A stretch of 64,000 bases of DNA. Origin: Ralstonia sp. UNC404CL21Col (GTDB lineage: Bacteria; Pseudomonadota; Gammaproteobacteria; Burkholderiales; Burkholderiaceae). The notes beneath the pieces are model-generated. The model made no database searches. It worked only from the letters and a program-made list of their open reading frames with translations, and was not told where the DNA came from. The DNA lies in assembly GCF_000620465.1 (NCBI RefSeq), contig NZ_JIBE01000003.1:186001-250000 (forward strand), given 5' to 3'. The stretch's first letter is position 1, and the number at the start of each line of letters is the position of its first letter. Position numbers and translations under genes: made by a program. This document shows positions 18,344 through 29,775 of the stretch, in pieces.

Positions 18344-21208
18344 TTACTTGTTCAGCACGAAGCCCTTGAGCTTGCCAAACGCGGCATCGATCAGCGCCTT
18401 CTGCTGCTCGTTGTGCTTCGCGTAGTAGCCCACGGCCGGCGATGCCGATGCCGGGCGGCCTGCGTAGCCCAGCTTCTGACCCTCGGTCATGTTCTCCAGG
18501 ATGTAGTGCTGCACGAAGAACCAGGCACCCTGGTTCTGCGGCTCGTCCTGGCACCACACCACTTCAGCGAGGTTCGGATACTTCTTCAGCTCGGCTGCGA
18601 ACGCCTTGTGCGGGAACGGATAGAGCTGTTCCACGCGGATGATGGCCGTGTCGGTCAGGCCACGCTCCTTGCGGGCGTTGACCAGGTCGTAGTAGACCTT
18701 GCCCGAGCAGGCCACGACGCGCTTGACCTTCGCGGCGTTCAGATCTTCGGCCGTATCGGCGATCACGGTCTCGAAATGGCCCTTGGCCAGATCCGACAGC
18801 GGCGACACAGCGTCCTTGCTGCGCAGCAGCGACTTCGGCGTCAGGATGATCAGCGGCTTGCGGAACATCCGGATCATCTGGCGACGCAGCAGGTGGAAGA
18901 TCTGCGCCGGCGTGGTCGGCTGCACCACTTGCATGTTGTGGTCTGCGCAGAGCTGCAGGTAGCGCTCCAGGCGGGCCGAGCTGTGCTCCGGACCTTGGCC
19001 TTCGTAGCCGTGCGGCAGCATCAGCGTCAGACCCGAGGCGCGGCCCCACTTCACTTCGCCCGACGAGATGAACTGGTCGATCACGACCTGCGCACCGTTG
19101 GCAAAGTCACCGAACTGGGCTTCCCAAATCACCAGGGTGTTCGGCTCAGCCGACGAGTAGCCGTACTCGAAGCCCATCACGGCTTCTTCCGACAGCACCG
19201 AGTCGATCACCGTGAAGGGCGCTTGGCTCTCCGACACGTTCTGCAGCGGGACGTAGCTGCCGGCATCCCAACGCTCGCGGTTCTGGTCGTGCAGCACGGC
19301 GTGGCGGTGCGTGAACGTGCCGCGGCCTGCATCCTGGCCGGTAATGCGCACCGGGTAACCCGATGCCACCAGCGATGCGAAGGCCAGGTGCTCGCCCATG
19401 CCCCAGTCCAGCGGCAGCTCGCCCTTGCCCATCTTGGCGCGGTTGTTGACGACGTTCTCAACCAGCGGGTGCAGCTTGAAGTGATCGGGGATGGCGGTGA
19501 TGCGCTCGGCCAGACGCTTCAGTTCGGCCATCGGCACGGCCGTGTCGGCCGAATCCGTCCACTTGCGGTTCAGGAACGGCAGCCAATCCACCGCGAACTT
19601 GTTCTTGAAGTTCGACAGCACCGGGTCGACCGTGTGCTTGCCCGCGTCCATGGCGGCGCGGAATTCCTGCACCAGGGCGTCCGGCTCTTCAGCTTTCAGC
19701 GTGTTTTGCGTGACCAGCTTGTCGGCGTAGAGCTTGCGCGTGCCGGGGTGCGTGCCAATCTTCTTGTACATCAGCGGCTGCGTCATCGCCGGCGTGTCTT
19801 GCTCGTTGTGGCCGAGCTTACGGAAGCAGATGATGTCGACCGCGATGTCCTTCTGGAACTCGGTACGGAAATCCACGGCCAGTTGCATGGCCAGCACGAC
19901 GGCTTCCGGATCGTCGCCGTTCACGTGCAGGACCGGCGCTTCGATCATCTTGACCACGTCGGTACAGTACAGCGTCGAGCGCGAGTCGCGCGGGTCCGAC
20001 GTCGTGAAACCGATCTGGTTGTTGATGACGATGTGGATCGTGCCGCCCGTGCCGTAACCACGCGTTTGCGCGAGGTTCAGCGTTTCCATCACGACGCCCT
20101 GGCCTGCGAAGGCCGCATCGCCGTGCACCTGCACAGCCAGCACCTGCGCGCCGTGCTTGTCGCCGCGACGCTCCTGACGTGCCTTGACCGAGCCTTCCAC
20201 GACCGGGTTGACGATTTCCAGGTGCGACGGGTTGAACGCCAGCGACAGGTGGACGGGGCCGCCCGGGGTCGTCACGTCGCTCGAGAAGCCCTTGTGGTAC
20301 TTCACGTCGCCTGCCGGCAGGTCGTCCACGTGCTTGCCTTCGAATTCAGCAAACAGGTCAGCCGGCATCTTGCCCAGCGTGTTCACCAGCACGTTCAGAC
20401 GGCCGCGGTGCGCCATGCCGATCACGATTTCCTGCACGCCCTTGGCGCCGGCGTGCTGGATCAGTTCGTCCATCGCCGCGATGAAGCTTTCGCCGCCTTC
20501 CAGCGAGAAACGCTTCTGACCGACGTACTTCGTATGCAGGAAGCGCTCGAGGCCTTCAGCGGCCGTCAGGCGTTCGAGGATGTGCTTCTTCTTTTCAGCC
20601 GAGAACGTCGGCTTGGAACGAATGGTTTCCAGGCGCTCTTGCCACCAGCGCTTCTGCGCCTGGTCGCTGATGTACATGAATTCCGCGCCAATCGAACCGC
20701 AGTACGTTTCGCGCAGGTTGTTGAGCAGCTCGCGCAGGCTCATCGATTCCTTGCCGAAATACGTATTGCTGGCGTTGAAAACGATGTCCTGATCGGCTTC
20801 GGTGAAACCGTAGAAAGCCGGGTCCAGATCCGGAACCGGCGGGCGCTCCTGACGCTTGAGCGGATCAAGATCGGCCCAACGCAGGCCCACATTGCGGTAG
20901 GCAGCCACCAGCTGCGTCGCCGCCACGCGCTTGCGACCCATATCGGAATCGGCAGACGCGACGATCGTGCGGATCGGGCCATGCTTGGCGCGCTCGGCGA
21001 ACGAGGTGACGATGGGGGCGTGGGGGATATCCCGGGCGTTGGAACCGTCGACGGCGGGGACGTTCTGCAGCGCATCGAAGTACGCGCGCAGTGCCTCGCT
21101 AACGGACGTGGGATCTTGAAGATACGCTTCGTACTGATCTTCAACGTAGGCGGCGTTACCGCCGGACAGGTACGAAGTGTCCAGGTACTGCTTATACAGC
21201 TCTGTCAT
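18344..21208 (-). CDS. odhA: 2-Oxoglutarate dehydrogenase E1 component
   Basis: Thiamine-diphosphate enzyme of 954 residues that decarboxylates 2-oxoglutarate and loads succinyl onto E2 in the TCA cycle. The N-terminal segment DTSYLSGGNAAYVEDQYEAY is the family E2-interaction motif. Conserved pieces include GMAHRGRLNVLVNTLGK, the thiamine-diphosphate region VQVHGDAAFAGQGVVMETLN, and GRGTFTHRHAVLHDQ. Length matches the family (about 930-950). It is the first gene of odhA-odhB-lpdA, known as sucA in enterics. A GGAG site lies upstream of the ATG. Confidence 0.97.
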   Translation of the reverse strand: MTELYKQYLDTSYLSGGNAAYVEDQYEAYLQDPTSVSEALRAYFDALQNVPAVDGSNARDIPHAPIVTSFAERAKHGPIRTIVASADSDMGRKRVAATQLVAAYRNVGLRWADLDPLKRQERPPVPDLDPAFYGFTEADQDIVFNASNTYFGKESMSLRELLNNLRETYCGSIGAEFMYISDQAQKRWWQERLETIRSKPTFSAEKKKHILERLTAAEGLERFLHTKYVGQKRFSLEGGESFIAAMDELIQHAGAKGVQEIVIGMAHRGRLNVLVNTLGKMPADLFAEFEGKHVDDLPAGDVKYHKGFSSDVTTPGGPVHLSLAFNPSHLEIVNPVVEGSVKARQERRGDKHGAQVLAVQVHGDAAFAGQGVVMETLNLAQTRGYGTGGTIHIVINNQIGFTTSDPRDSRSTLYCTDVVKMIEAPVLHVNGDDPEAVVLAMQLAVDFRTEFQKDIAVDIICFRKLGHNEQDTPAMTQPLMYKKIGTHPGTRKLYADKLVTQNTLKAEEPDALVQEFRAAMDAGKHTVDPVLSNFKNKFAVDWLPFLNRKWTDSADTAVPMAELKRLAERITAIPDHFKLHPLVENVVNNRAKMGKGELPLDWGMGEHLAFASLVASGYPVRITGQDAGRGTFTHRHAVLHDQNRERWDAGSYVPLQNVSESQAPFTVIDSVLSEEAVMGFEYGYSSAEPNTLVIWEAQFGDFANGAQVVIDQFISSGEVKWGRASGLTLMLPHGYEGQGPEHSSARLERYLQLCADHNMQVVQPTTPAQIFHLLRRQMIRMFRKPLIILTPKSLLRSKDAVSPLSDLAKGHFETVIADTAEDLNAAKVKRVVACSGKVYYDLVNARKERGLTDTAIIRVEQLYPFPHKAFAAELKKYPNLAEVVWCQDEPQNQGAWFFVQHYILENMTEGQKLGYAGRPASASPAVGYYAKHNEQQKALIDAAFGKLKGFVLNK

Positions 21209-21499
21209 GGGGCGCTCACTTTTCTCCGGGTCTGCCGGAGTTCAGCGGGTTCATCAACCTTCCGCGACACGGCTTGACCGGTTAGCGGATCGCAAACTAA
21301 ATCGCCTGAAATCACCTGGTCGGACCGGATCGCGCATGGCAGAAAGGAGGTACCGAGACAGCTTTTACAGACAAGTTGTGCGGGAAGGACCTAAGTCTTC
21401 ACGGAGGGGAAGCATAGCATGTTTATAAGCAATATTCCGATTCTTTGACGTGACAAACGACCCTTGTTATGCCACGTCAAAGCCATGCTTCCATCACAT
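21209..21499. promoter_or_regulatory. odhA upstream region
   Basis: A 291-bp gap between odhA and ugpQ, both minus strand. It must hold the odhA promoter, but I could not fix clear -35/-10 hexamers. The most distinct element is the inverted repeat at 21443-21482, listed separately. No gene-like frame was found. Confidence 0.5.
21443..21482. repeat. Perfect 10-bp inverted repeat upstream of odhA
   Basis: CTTTGACGTG at 21443-21452 and CACGTCAAAG at 21473-21482 are exact reverse complements separated by 20 bp. The arm centres are 30 bp apart, about three helical turns, so two protein dimers or one long operator could bind the same DNA face. Alternatively the RNA could form a hairpin at the end of the ugp transcript, although no T-tract follows. 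The nearest downstream gene is odhA, about 235 bp away. Confidence 0.6.
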
Positions 21500-22252
21500 T
21501 CAGGCGGGCGAAATACGGTCCACCCAATCGGTGATCAGGCCGTCCAGCCCCCCATTCCAGAGCAGGTGCGCGCGATCCACGTCGTTGACGGTATAGCAGC
21601 AGACGCGAAAGCCCGCAGCGTGTGCCTCGTCAATGATTTCGGGTGTCAGTTCGCGATGGTTGGCGTCGAGCGCAACACAATCCAATGCGCGCAGGCGATC
21701 GAGCCAATCTGCCGACAACTTGTCGAGCAGCAGCGCGCGTGGCAATTCCGGCACAGCTTCGCGCGCCGCAGCCAGGGCATCTTCGGAAAATGACGACAGC
21801 AGCGGCGGCACGTCGGCGCCGGCCCACAGCGTGCGGGCGTCCAGCGCGACCGCCGCGCCGGTGCGCCACTCCGCGCCCGGCACCGGCTTGATCTCGATAT
21901 TGGCGAAGAAACCGTTGGCGCGCAGGTAGCGCGCGATGGCCGCCAGCGTGGGCACGGGCTCGCCGGCGTAGGCGGGGCTGTGCCAACTGCCCGCATCGAG
22001 CTGCGCGATCTGTCCGAGCGCGAGCGCATCGAGGCGGCCGACGCCGTTCGTGGTGCGATCCAGCGTAGCGTCGTGCAACAGGACCGATGCACCGTCACCG
22101 GACAGCTTCACGTCGAACTCGAACATGCGGTAGCCGAACGACGCACCATGGCGGAACGCCGCGAGCGTGTTCTCTGGCGCCAGCTTGCCCGCGCCACGAT
22201 GCGCGATGGCACGCGGATACGGCCAGGCCGGCAAGGCGCGCACGCCCGTCAT
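21500..22252 (-). CDS. ugpQ: Glycerophosphodiester phosphodiesterase UgpQ
   Basis: Cytoplasmic enzyme of 250 residues that hydrolyses glycerophosphodiesters to glycerol-3-phosphate and an alcohol. The GDPD signature is complete: [17 protein letters not shown], then [11 protein letters not shown] and [13 protein letters not shown], giving the catalytic His pair and metal-binding Glu/Asp residues. The C-terminal end has [12 protein letters not shown]. Its start overlaps the end of ugpC by 4 bp (ATGA), marking it as the last gene of ugpBAECQ. Confidence 0.95.
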   Translation of the reverse strand: MTGVRALPAWPYPRAIAHRGAGKLAPENTLAAFRHGASFGYRMFEFDVKLSGDGASVLLHDATLDRTTNGVGRLDALALGQIAQLDAGSWHSPAYAGEPVPTLAAIARYLRANGFFANIEIKPVPGAEWRTGAAVALDARTLWAGADVPPLLSSFSEDALAAAREAVPELPRALLLDKLSADWLDRLRALDCVALDANHRELTPEIIDEAHAAGFRVCCYTVNDVDRAHLLWNGGLDGLITDWVDRISPA

Positions 22253-23346
22253 GCCAGGGCCTCGATGCGGCGCGTGGTTTGCGGATCGAACCAGTGCAGG
22301 TGCTCGGCCGAGGCGGTGATCGGGAGCTTGTCCCCAGCCTTGACGCTGGCGTGCGGCTCAAGACGAACCACGATCGGATGACCGGCCAGCGTGCCGTACG
22401 CAAACGCGTCCGCGCCGAGCGCTTCGACCACGCGTACGTCGATCAAGGCGATGGCCTGGTCGGCGGAGCATGGTTCGATGTGTTCGGGGCGCAAACCCAT
22501 CAGCGCGCGCTCAGGCAGATGAAGGCCCATCGGCAAGTGGCCGAGCGTGGCTGCTGCATCGCCCTGCTTCGCGCCATCCACCCGGATCTGCGTGTCGCCA
22601 CCGGCGTTGCGCGACACGGGCACGAGGTTCATCGGCGGCGAGCCGATGAAACCAGCCACGAACGTGCTCGCCGGACGCGAGTACACCTCAAGCGGTGTGC
22701 CGATCTGCTCGACCCGCCCACCGTTGAGCACCATCATGCGGTCGGCCAGCGTCATCGCCTCGACCTGATCGTGCGTGACGTACAGGCTGGTCGTGCGCAA
22801 ACGGCGATGCAGATCCTTCAGCTCCAGGCGCATCTGCACGCGGAGCTTGGCGTCAAGGTTGGAGAGCGGTTCGTCGAACAGGAACACGGCCGGCTCACGC
22901 ACGATCGCGCGGCCCATGGCCACACGCTGGCGTTGACCGCCCGACAGCTGGCGCGGCTTGCGATCCAGCAGCTTGCCGAGTTCGAGAATGCCCGCGGCCT
23001 GCTCCACACGGGCTTGAATATCGCTCTTGGGCAAGCCGCGGATCTTCAGGCCGTAGGCCATGTTGTCGAACACGCTCATGTGCGGATACAGCGCGTAGTT
23101 CTGGAACACCATCGCGATATCGCGCTCGGCCGGTTCGAGGTCGTTGACGACGCGGTCGCCAATCCAAACTTCGCCGCCGGTGATGGGCTCGAGACCCGCC
23201 ACCATGCGCAGCAGCGTGGACTTGCCGCAGCCCGACGGGCCGACGATGACGATGAACTCCCCGTCGCCGATTTCCATGTCGATGCCGTGCACGACCTGGA
23301 GGTTGGCGTAGTGCTTCTGGACGTTGCGTAGCGAAAGTTTTGCCAT
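22249..23346 (-). CDS. ugpC: Glycerol-3-phosphate ABC transporter ATP-binding protein UgpC
   Basis: MalK-type ATPase of 365 residues energising uptake of glycerol-3-phosphate and glycerophosphodiesters. Walker A is [13 protein letters not shown] near residue 37, the signature is [14 protein letters not shown], and Walker B is [13 protein letters not shown]. The H-loop is [10 protein letters not shown]. The C-terminal 120 residues form the TOBE/OB-fold regulatory domain, including GLRPEHIE. It overlaps ugpQ by 4 bp and lies 10 bp after ugpE. Confidence 0.95.
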   Translation of the reverse strand: MAKLSLRNVQKHYANLQVVHGIDMEIGDGEFIVIVGPSGCGKSTLLRMVAGLEPITGGEVWIGDRVVNDLEPAERDIAMVFQNYALYPHMSVFDNMAYGLKIRGLPKSDIQARVEQAAGILELGKLLDRKPRQLSGGQRQRVAMGRAIVREPAVFLFDEPLSNLDAKLRVQMRLELKDLHRRLRTTSLYVTHDQVEAMTLADRMMVLNGGRVEQIGTPLEVYSRPASTFVAGFIGSPPMNLVPVSRNAGGDTQIRVDGAKQGDAAATLGHLPMGLHLPERALMGLRPEHIEPCSADQAIALIDVRVVEALGADAFAYGTLAGHPIVVRLEPHASVKAGDKLPITASAEHLHWFDPQTTRRIEALA

Positions 23347-23356
23347 CTTGCTTCTT

Positions 23357-24205
23357 TTACTTTTCGGTTTCGACGAGGCCCTTCACGAACCACCGCTGCA
23401 TGCCGATCACGATTGCCGCGGGCGGCAACATGGCCAGCATCACGGTGGCCATCAGCAGGTTCCAGTCGGTGGCGGAATCGCCAGAGCGGGAAATCATCTG
23501 CGTCACGCCCAGCACGATGGGGGTCATGTTCTTTTCCGTCGTGATCAGCAACGGCCAGAGATACTGGTTCCAACCGTAGATGAACTGGATCACGAACAGT
23601 GCCGCGATGCTGGTGCGCGAAAGCGGCAGCACCACATCCCAGAAGAACTTGAGCGGGCCCGCGCCATCGATGCGCGCAGCTTCCGCCAGTTCATCGGGAA
23701 TCGTCAGGAAGAACTGCCGGAACAGGAACGTTGCCGTGGCCGACGCGATGATCGGAATCGTCAGGCCCGCGTAGCTGTTCAGCATGCCAAGATCCGACAC
23801 GACCTTGTACGTGGGCAGGATCCGCACTTCCACCGGCAGCATCAGCGTGACGAAGATGAGCCAGAAGAACGTCTTGCGCAGCGGGAACTTGAAATAGACG
23901 ATCGCGAAGGCCGAGATGATGGAGATCGCGATCTTCCCGAGCGAGATGCCCAACGCCATGATCAGGCTGTTCATGAGCATGGTGCCGACCGGCGTGGCCG
24001 AGTTGCCCATGCCCGACGTGAGCACCGTGCGGTAGTTTTCGATGAGGTGCGGACCGGGGATCAGCGTCATGGGCGCCTGCAGCACGTCTTCGGCCGTCAA
24101 CGACGACGCGACAAACACGACGTACACCGGAAACGCTACGACGATCACACCGAGAATCAGCACGACGTGGGTGAGGAAGTCCAGGAACGGACGGCGTTCA
24201 ATCAT
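23357..24205 (-). CDS. ugpE: Glycerol-3-phosphate ABC transporter permease UgpE
   Basis: Inner-membrane permease of 282 residues (E. coli UgpE has 281), with six hydrophobic segments. The EAA loop, which contacts UgpC, reads [19 protein letters not shown]. The open frame extends about 100 codons upstream into ugpA, but that part is a shadow. The ATG at 24205 ([10 protein letters not shown]) has GGAGGG upstream and gives the family length. It lies between ugpA and ugpC. Confidence 0.95.
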   Translation of the reverse strand: MIERRPFLDFLTHVVLILGVIVVAFPVYVVFVASSLTAEDVLQAPMTLIPGPHLIENYRTVLTSGMGNSATPVGTMLMNSLIMALGISLGKIAISIISAFAIVYFKFPLRKTFFWLIFVTLMLPVEVRILPTYKVVSDLGMLNSYAGLTIPIIASATATFLFRQFFLTIPDELAEAARIDGAGPLKFFWDVVLPLSRTSIAALFVIQFIYGWNQYLWPLLITTEKNMTPIVLGVTQMISRSGDSATDWNLLMATVMLAMLPPAAIVIGMQRWFVKGLVETEK

Positions 24206-24222
24206 GGTGCAGTGCCCTCCTT

Positions 24223-25104
24223 TCAGTATTGGACTTTGCGTTCGACATAGCGGAACTGGACGATCGTCAGCACGATCACCAGGCCCATGAGGATCACCGA
24301 CTGCGCCGCCGATCCACCGATATCGAGACCGCGCACGCCGTCTTGGTAGACCTTGAACACGAGCGTCTCCGTCGCTTTGAACGGCCCGCCCTGCGTGACC
24401 GAATCGATGATGGCAAAGGTGTCGAAGAACGCGTACACGACGTTCACCACCATCAGGAAAAACGTGGTGGGCGACAGCAGCGGGAACACGATCGACCAGA
24501 AGCGCTTCCACGGCCCGGCCCCGTCAATGGCCGCCGCTTCGATCAGCGACTTTGGAATGCTTTGCAGTCCCGCGAGGAAGAAGAGGAAGTTGTAGCTGAT
24601 CTGCTTCCAGGCCGCGATGATGACCACCAGCGTCAGCGCCTGCCCGCCGTTGAGCACGAAGTTCCAGTCCACGCCCAACTTGCGGATCACGAACGAGACG
24701 ATGCCCAGCGAGGGGTTGAAGAGAAAGCTCCACAGCACGCCTGCCACGGCCGGCGCAATCGCGTACGGCCAGATCAGCAGGGTCTTGTAGAACGTGGCGC
24801 CACGCAGCGCGCGATCGGCAAAGTACGCCAGCGCCAACGAAGTGCCAAGGCCAACCAGCGCGACCCCGATGGCAAATACCGCGGTGGTCTTGAACGAGCC
24901 GAGATAGGTCGGATCGGCAAAGAGGTCGTGAAAGTTCTCCAGCCCCACAAATTCGAGGTTGATGCCGAAAGCATCCTGGCGCAGCAGCGACTGATACAGC
25001 GCCTGCCCCGCCGGCCAGAAGAAGAACACCAGAGTGATGACGATCTGCGGGGCCACCAGCGCATACGGCAGCCAGCGCGATCGGAAAACGACGCGTTTTT
25101 CCAT
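24223..25104 (-). CDS. ugpA: Glycerol-3-phosphate ABC transporter permease UgpA
   Basis: Inner-membrane permease of 293 residues (E. coli UgpA 295). It begins [20 protein letters not shown], very like the E. coli N-terminus, and has six hydrophobic helices. The EAA loop reads [19 protein letters not shown]. An in-frame TTG four codons earlier is possible, but the ATG at 25104 is preferred. It sits 76 bp after ugpB and 17 bp before ugpE. Confidence 0.95.
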   Translation of the reverse strand: MEKRVVFRSRWLPYALVAPQIVITLVFFFWPAGQALYQSLLRQDAFGINLEFVGLENFHDLFADPTYLGSFKTTAVFAIGVALVGLGTSLALAYFADRALRGATFYKTLLIWPYAIAPAVAGVLWSFLFNPSLGIVSFVIRKLGVDWNFVLNGGQALTLVVIIAAWKQISYNFLFFLAGLQSIPKSLIEAAAIDGAGPWKRFWSIVFPLLSPTTFFLMVVNVVYAFFDTFAIIDSVTQGGPFKATETLVFKVYQDGVRGLDIGGSAAQSVILMGLVIVLTIVQFRYVERKVQY

Positions 25105-25180
25105 GCGACATTCCAAAAACGCACCGCCGGCCGGTGCAAGCGCACGAGGCCGGCGGTTTAGACGAGCGCTGAATCGGCGC

Positions 25181-26497
25181 TTATTCCTTGACGGTCTTTT
25201 CGAAGCGGACGAGCAGCTCGTTGCCGCGTGACACGGCCGTGTCCAGCGCTTCCTTCGGCGCCTTCTTGCCGGCCCAGACGGATTCCAGCTCTTCGTCGAT
25301 CACCTGGCGAATCTGCGGGAAGTTGCCCAGACGGATGCCGCGCGACTTGTCGGTCGTCTTGACGATCATCTGCTTGACGGCCACGTCGGCGCCCGGGTTC
25401 TTCTCATAGAAACCGGACTTCTTCGTCAGCTCATACGCTTCCAGCGTCACGGGCAGATAACCCGTCGACTGGTGCCAGTCGGCCTGCACTTCCGGACGCG
25501 ACAGGAACGTAAAGAACTTCGCTACGCCCTTGTACTCCTCAGCCTTGTGACCACCCATCACCCACAGCGAAGCGCCGCCGATGATCGTGTTCTGCGGGGC
25601 ACCCGCCACGCCGGCTTCGTACGGCAGCGGCGCGGGGCTGAAGTTGAACTTGGCGTTCTTGCGGATGTTCGCCAGCGCTGCCGACGAACCCGTGTGCATA
25701 GCGCACTCGCCGGCGATGAACTTCGCCTTCGGCTCGTCCTTGCGGCCGGCGTAGGTGAAGTAGCCCTTCTTCTGCATGTCGAGCAGGTTCTCGATGTGCT
25801 TGATCTGCACCGGACCGTTGAAGTTCAGGCGAGCCTTGGCACCACCAAAACCGTTGTTCTCGGTGGCGAACGACACGTTGTGCCACGCCGAGAAGCTCTC
25901 CAGATGCACCCACGACTGCCAGTCGGTCGTGTAGCCGCAGGCCACGCCCGCCGCCTTCAGCTTGGCCGCGTCGACAGCCACTTCCTGCCACGTTGCGGGC
26001 GGCTTGTTCGGGTCAAGGCCGGCCTTCTTGAAGGCGTCCTTGTTGTAATACATGATCGTCGTCGAGCTGTTGAACGGGAACGACAGCATCTCGCCCTTGT
26101 TCGACGTGTAATAACCCGCCACGGCCGGCACGTAGGCCTTCGGGTCAAACTTCTCGCCGGCGTCCTTCATGATCTTGGCGACCGGCACGATGGCGCCCTT
26201 GGCGTTCATCATCGTTGCGGTACCGACCTCGAACACCTGCAGGATGGCCGGTGCATTGCCGGCGCGGAAGGCTGCGATGCCCGCAGCCAGCGATTCATCG
26301 TACTGGCCCTTGTAGACCGGCACGATCTTGTAGTCGGACTGGCTGGCGTTGAACTTGGTGGCGATCTCGTTCACCTTGTCGTTCAAGGCGCCTTCCATCG
26401 AATGCCACCACTGGATTTCCGTCACTGCGTACGCGCCCTGCGCAAACGTACACGCGGCCAGTACTGCTGCGGCCCCCGCAATCTTCTTGATCGACAT
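25181..26497 (-). CDS. ugpB: sn-Glycerol-3-phosphate-binding periplasmic protein UgpB
   Basis: Solute-binding protein of 438 residues, the same length as E. coli UgpB. The signal peptide is about 24 residues ([20 protein letters not shown], then GAYA), with cleavage predicted after AYA. The mature start [20 protein letters not shown] matches UgpB. The frame is open much further upstream, but AAGGAG is placed for ATG 26497, or for the adjacent ATG at 26500. It is the first gene of ugpBAECQ, with a candidate PHO box about 80 bp upstream. Confidence 0.95.
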   Translation of the reverse strand: MSIKKIAGAAAVLAACTFAQGAYAVTEIQWWHSMEGALNDKVNEIATKFNASQSDYKIVPVYKGQYDESLAAGIAAFRAGNAPAILQVFEVGTATMMNAKGAIVPVAKIMKDAGEKFDPKAYVPAVAGYYTSNKGEMLSFPFNSSTTIMYYNKDAFKKAGLDPNKPPATWQEVAVDAAKLKAAGVACGYTTDWQSWVHLESFSAWHNVSFATENNGFGGAKARLNFNGPVQIKHIENLLDMQKKGYFTYAGRKDEPKAKFIAGECAMHTGSSAALANIRKNAKFNFSPAPLPYEAGVAGAPQNTIIGGASLWVMGGHKAEEYKGVAKFFTFLSRPEVQADWHQSTGYLPVTLEAYELTKKSGFYEKNPGADVAVKQMIVKTTDKSRGIRLGNFPQIRQVIDEELESVWAGKKAPKEALDTAVSRGNELLVRFEKTVKE

Positions 26498-26567
26498 CAT
26501 TTCTCCTTGTTTCGACCCGGCGGGCTCCCTCGCTCCGCCCACGGCGCGCCGACTGTAAATGCACGGT

Positions 26568-26585
26568 CGGTCATTTTTATGACAG
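26568..26585 (-). promoter_or_regulatory. Candidate PHO box upstream of ugpB
   Basis: Read on the minus strand, CTGTCAT-AAAA-ATGACCG has a perfect first 7-bp PhoB repeat, an A/T 4-bp spacer and a degenerate second repeat. The same bases form an inverted repeat, GTCAT-TTTT-ATGAC. It lies about 80 bp upstream of the ugpB start. PhoB control of ugp is established in E. coli; here it is inference from position and sequence. Confidence 0.45.
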
Positions 26586-26694
26586 CGGGATGTTACTTGG
26601 CTTTCTGTCACAAAGAAATCGGGAAATCCCTCCAAGGTTTGGCTTGCAACGGCCGTTAGAATGGATTGAAGACACTCTCTATTGCACCCGCAGC

Positions 26695-27588
26695 ATGCTC
26701 GCCCCGCCCGCTACTCCTGCCGCTCCGGACTCGCCTGAAACCACGCCGGTCATCGCCGAACGACGTGTTCCGCTGCCCCTGCATCAGCTCCCGGATGATG
26801 CACTGCGCAATATCACAGGCGTCTTCACCGACGTGGATGGAACCCTCACCACGAGGGGGAAGCTTCCCGCGCAGACCTACTCCGCGTTGGAGCGCCTGCA
26901 TCGCGCCGGCATCAAGGTCGTGCCGGTCACGGGCCGGTCGATTGCCTGGTGCGAAGTCATTGCGCGGCTGTGGCCCGTCGATGCCGTGATCGGCGAAAAC
27001 GGTGCGTTTGCCATGCGCGTCGATTCGCGCGGGCATCTGGCGACCGATTTTGTCGACGACGCCCAAACACGCGCACGCAATCTGGAGCGCATTCGTGAAG
27101 TGGGTGCGGAGATCCGGCGCGCAGTGCCGGGCTCAGCCCTGGCGACGGACCAGGCGTGGCACGCTGCCGATCTGGCTGTCGATCATGCCGAGCAAGTCCC
27201 GCCGCTGCCGCAGCACGCCGTACAGCACATCGTCGACATCATGCGTACGCACGGGATGCACGCCACCGTCAGCTCGATCCATGTCAACGGCTGGTTCGGC
27301 AAGCACGACAAGCTGAGCGCCAGCGTGTCGCTCGCACGCCGCGCATTCGGCCTGGACCTGCATGCCGAGCGCGACCGTTGGGTGTTCGTAGGCGACTCCG
27401 CCAACGATGCGGCAATGTTCGAGTTCTTCCCACTTTCGGTGGGCGTGGCCAATGTACTGGACGTGATCGATACGCTGCCCATGCCACCGGCGTACCTCAC
27501 CGAGGCCGAAGGCGGCGGCGGCTTTGCCGAAGTCGCCGAGCGCATCCTTGAGGCACGCTCCTTGGCGCTGCCTGCCCCGCGCAGCTGA
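26695..27588 (+). CDS. HAD-superfamily (type IIB) sugar-phosphate phosphatase-like hydrolase
   Basis: Predicted phosphatase of about 297 residues from the start used ([11 protein letters not shown]). HAD motif I is [12 protein letters not shown], motif II is [10 protein letters not shown], and motif IV is [17 protein letters not shown]. The cap region lies between motifs II and III, placing it with HAD-IIB enzymes such as sucrose-phosphate or mannosyl-3-phosphoglycerate phosphatases. The substrate is unknown. An upstream in-frame start at 26590 would add 35 residues without HAD character. It is divergent from ugpB, whose regulatory region it shares. Confidence 0.85.
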   Translation: MLAPPATPAAPDSPETTPVIAERRVPLPLHQLPDDALRNITGVFTDVDGTLTTRGKLPAQTYSALERLHRAGIKVVPVTGRSIAWCEVIARLWPVDAVIGENGAFAMRVDSRGHLATDFVDDAQTRARNLERIREVGAEIRRAVPGSALATDQAWHAADLAVDHAEQVPPLPQHAVQHIVDIMRTHGMHATVSSIHVNGWFGKHDKLSASVSLARRAFGLDLHAERDRWVFVGDSANDAAMFEFFPLSVGVANVLDVIDTLPMPPAYLTEAEGGGGFAEVAERILEARSLALPAPRS

Positions 27589-27754
27589 CACGGCCGCCTC
27601 AGAGCACGATAGAACCACCGCTCCTGCGCCGCTTGCCGCACGCGGCACGTCGCTTGCGCCGAAATTGGGCGTTGCACCGCCTTGCACCATGTGACCGCCT
27701 CATAACGGTGCATGCGGCGCCAACGCCTTTTCACGCAACCGACAGGAGCCCTCT

Positions 27755-28083
27755 ATGCAAATAGAGAAACTGCGCCAGCGTTTTGAACATGCGGAAAGCA
27801 CCATCGCGGAACTGGCCCGGACCTGCGCCCGCACAAGGATGTGCCCGATTCGCTGAAGCAATCGATCCAGCAGTTGGATGACCAGGCGCGCCGGTGCCAC
27901 TCGCGCCTCGAAGGCGCTGAAGATCAGCAGACCTTCGTCGAAGCCATCGACAAGCTCGAGGCGTATTCCGACCGCGCGAAGATGGCCTGCCAGAACGCCT
28001 CCGGCAAGGTAGACCAGTCCGTGGAATCTGCCGTGATGCGCGCCCACGAAGAGCTGTCCCAGCTCAAGCACAAGCTGCATTAA
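27755..28083 (+). pseudogene. Small coiled-coil-type protein gene with an apparent 1-bp deletion
   Basis: Reading from the ATG at 27755, which has AGGAG upstream, gives MQIEKLRQRFEHAESTIAEL and then a stop at about 27856. The same region continues in another frame from about 27820 (DLRPHKDVPDSLKQS) to a stop at 28083. Adding one G at the CCCGG near 27816-27820 joins the parts into one protein of about 109 residues. It would be rich in Glu, Gln, Lys and Leu, probably helical, and ends SQLKHKLH. Alternatives are a real mutation, a sequencing error in a G run, or a shorter protein from GTG 27841. I do not recognise the family. Confidence 0.6.
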
Positions 28084-28107
28084 GCGCGACAAGCGTCCGC
28101 GGCGCAC

Positions 28108-28145
28108 AAAAAAAGGGGCGGACTCCCGTATCGGAAATCCGCCCA
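28108..28145 (-). terminator. Rho-independent terminator of ntrC
   Basis: On the minus strand the stem GGGCGGA ... TCCGCCC is followed by C and seven T. It lies about 55 bp after the ntrC stop, and also between ntrC and the converging small gene. Confidence 0.85.
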
Positions 28146-28199
28146 ATCCCAATCGCCAAGCTCGACGATATTCGGTGGACTGGCCTTGCTGACGGTGCG

Positions 28200-29708
<1,509 letters not shown>

Positions 29709-29775
29709 GTGTTGGTTCGTCTGCTTGACTTCGTCTCGCCTGGGCCTTCTCGCGCTGCGTCGTTGAAGCGAGGCT

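Noticed and set aside
18230-21277. A plus-strand open frame of about 1000 codons opposite odhA
   Set aside because: It is antisense to a clear enzyme gene. Its length reflects high GC at third codon positions, and the translation is rich in His/Arg/Val without any domain.
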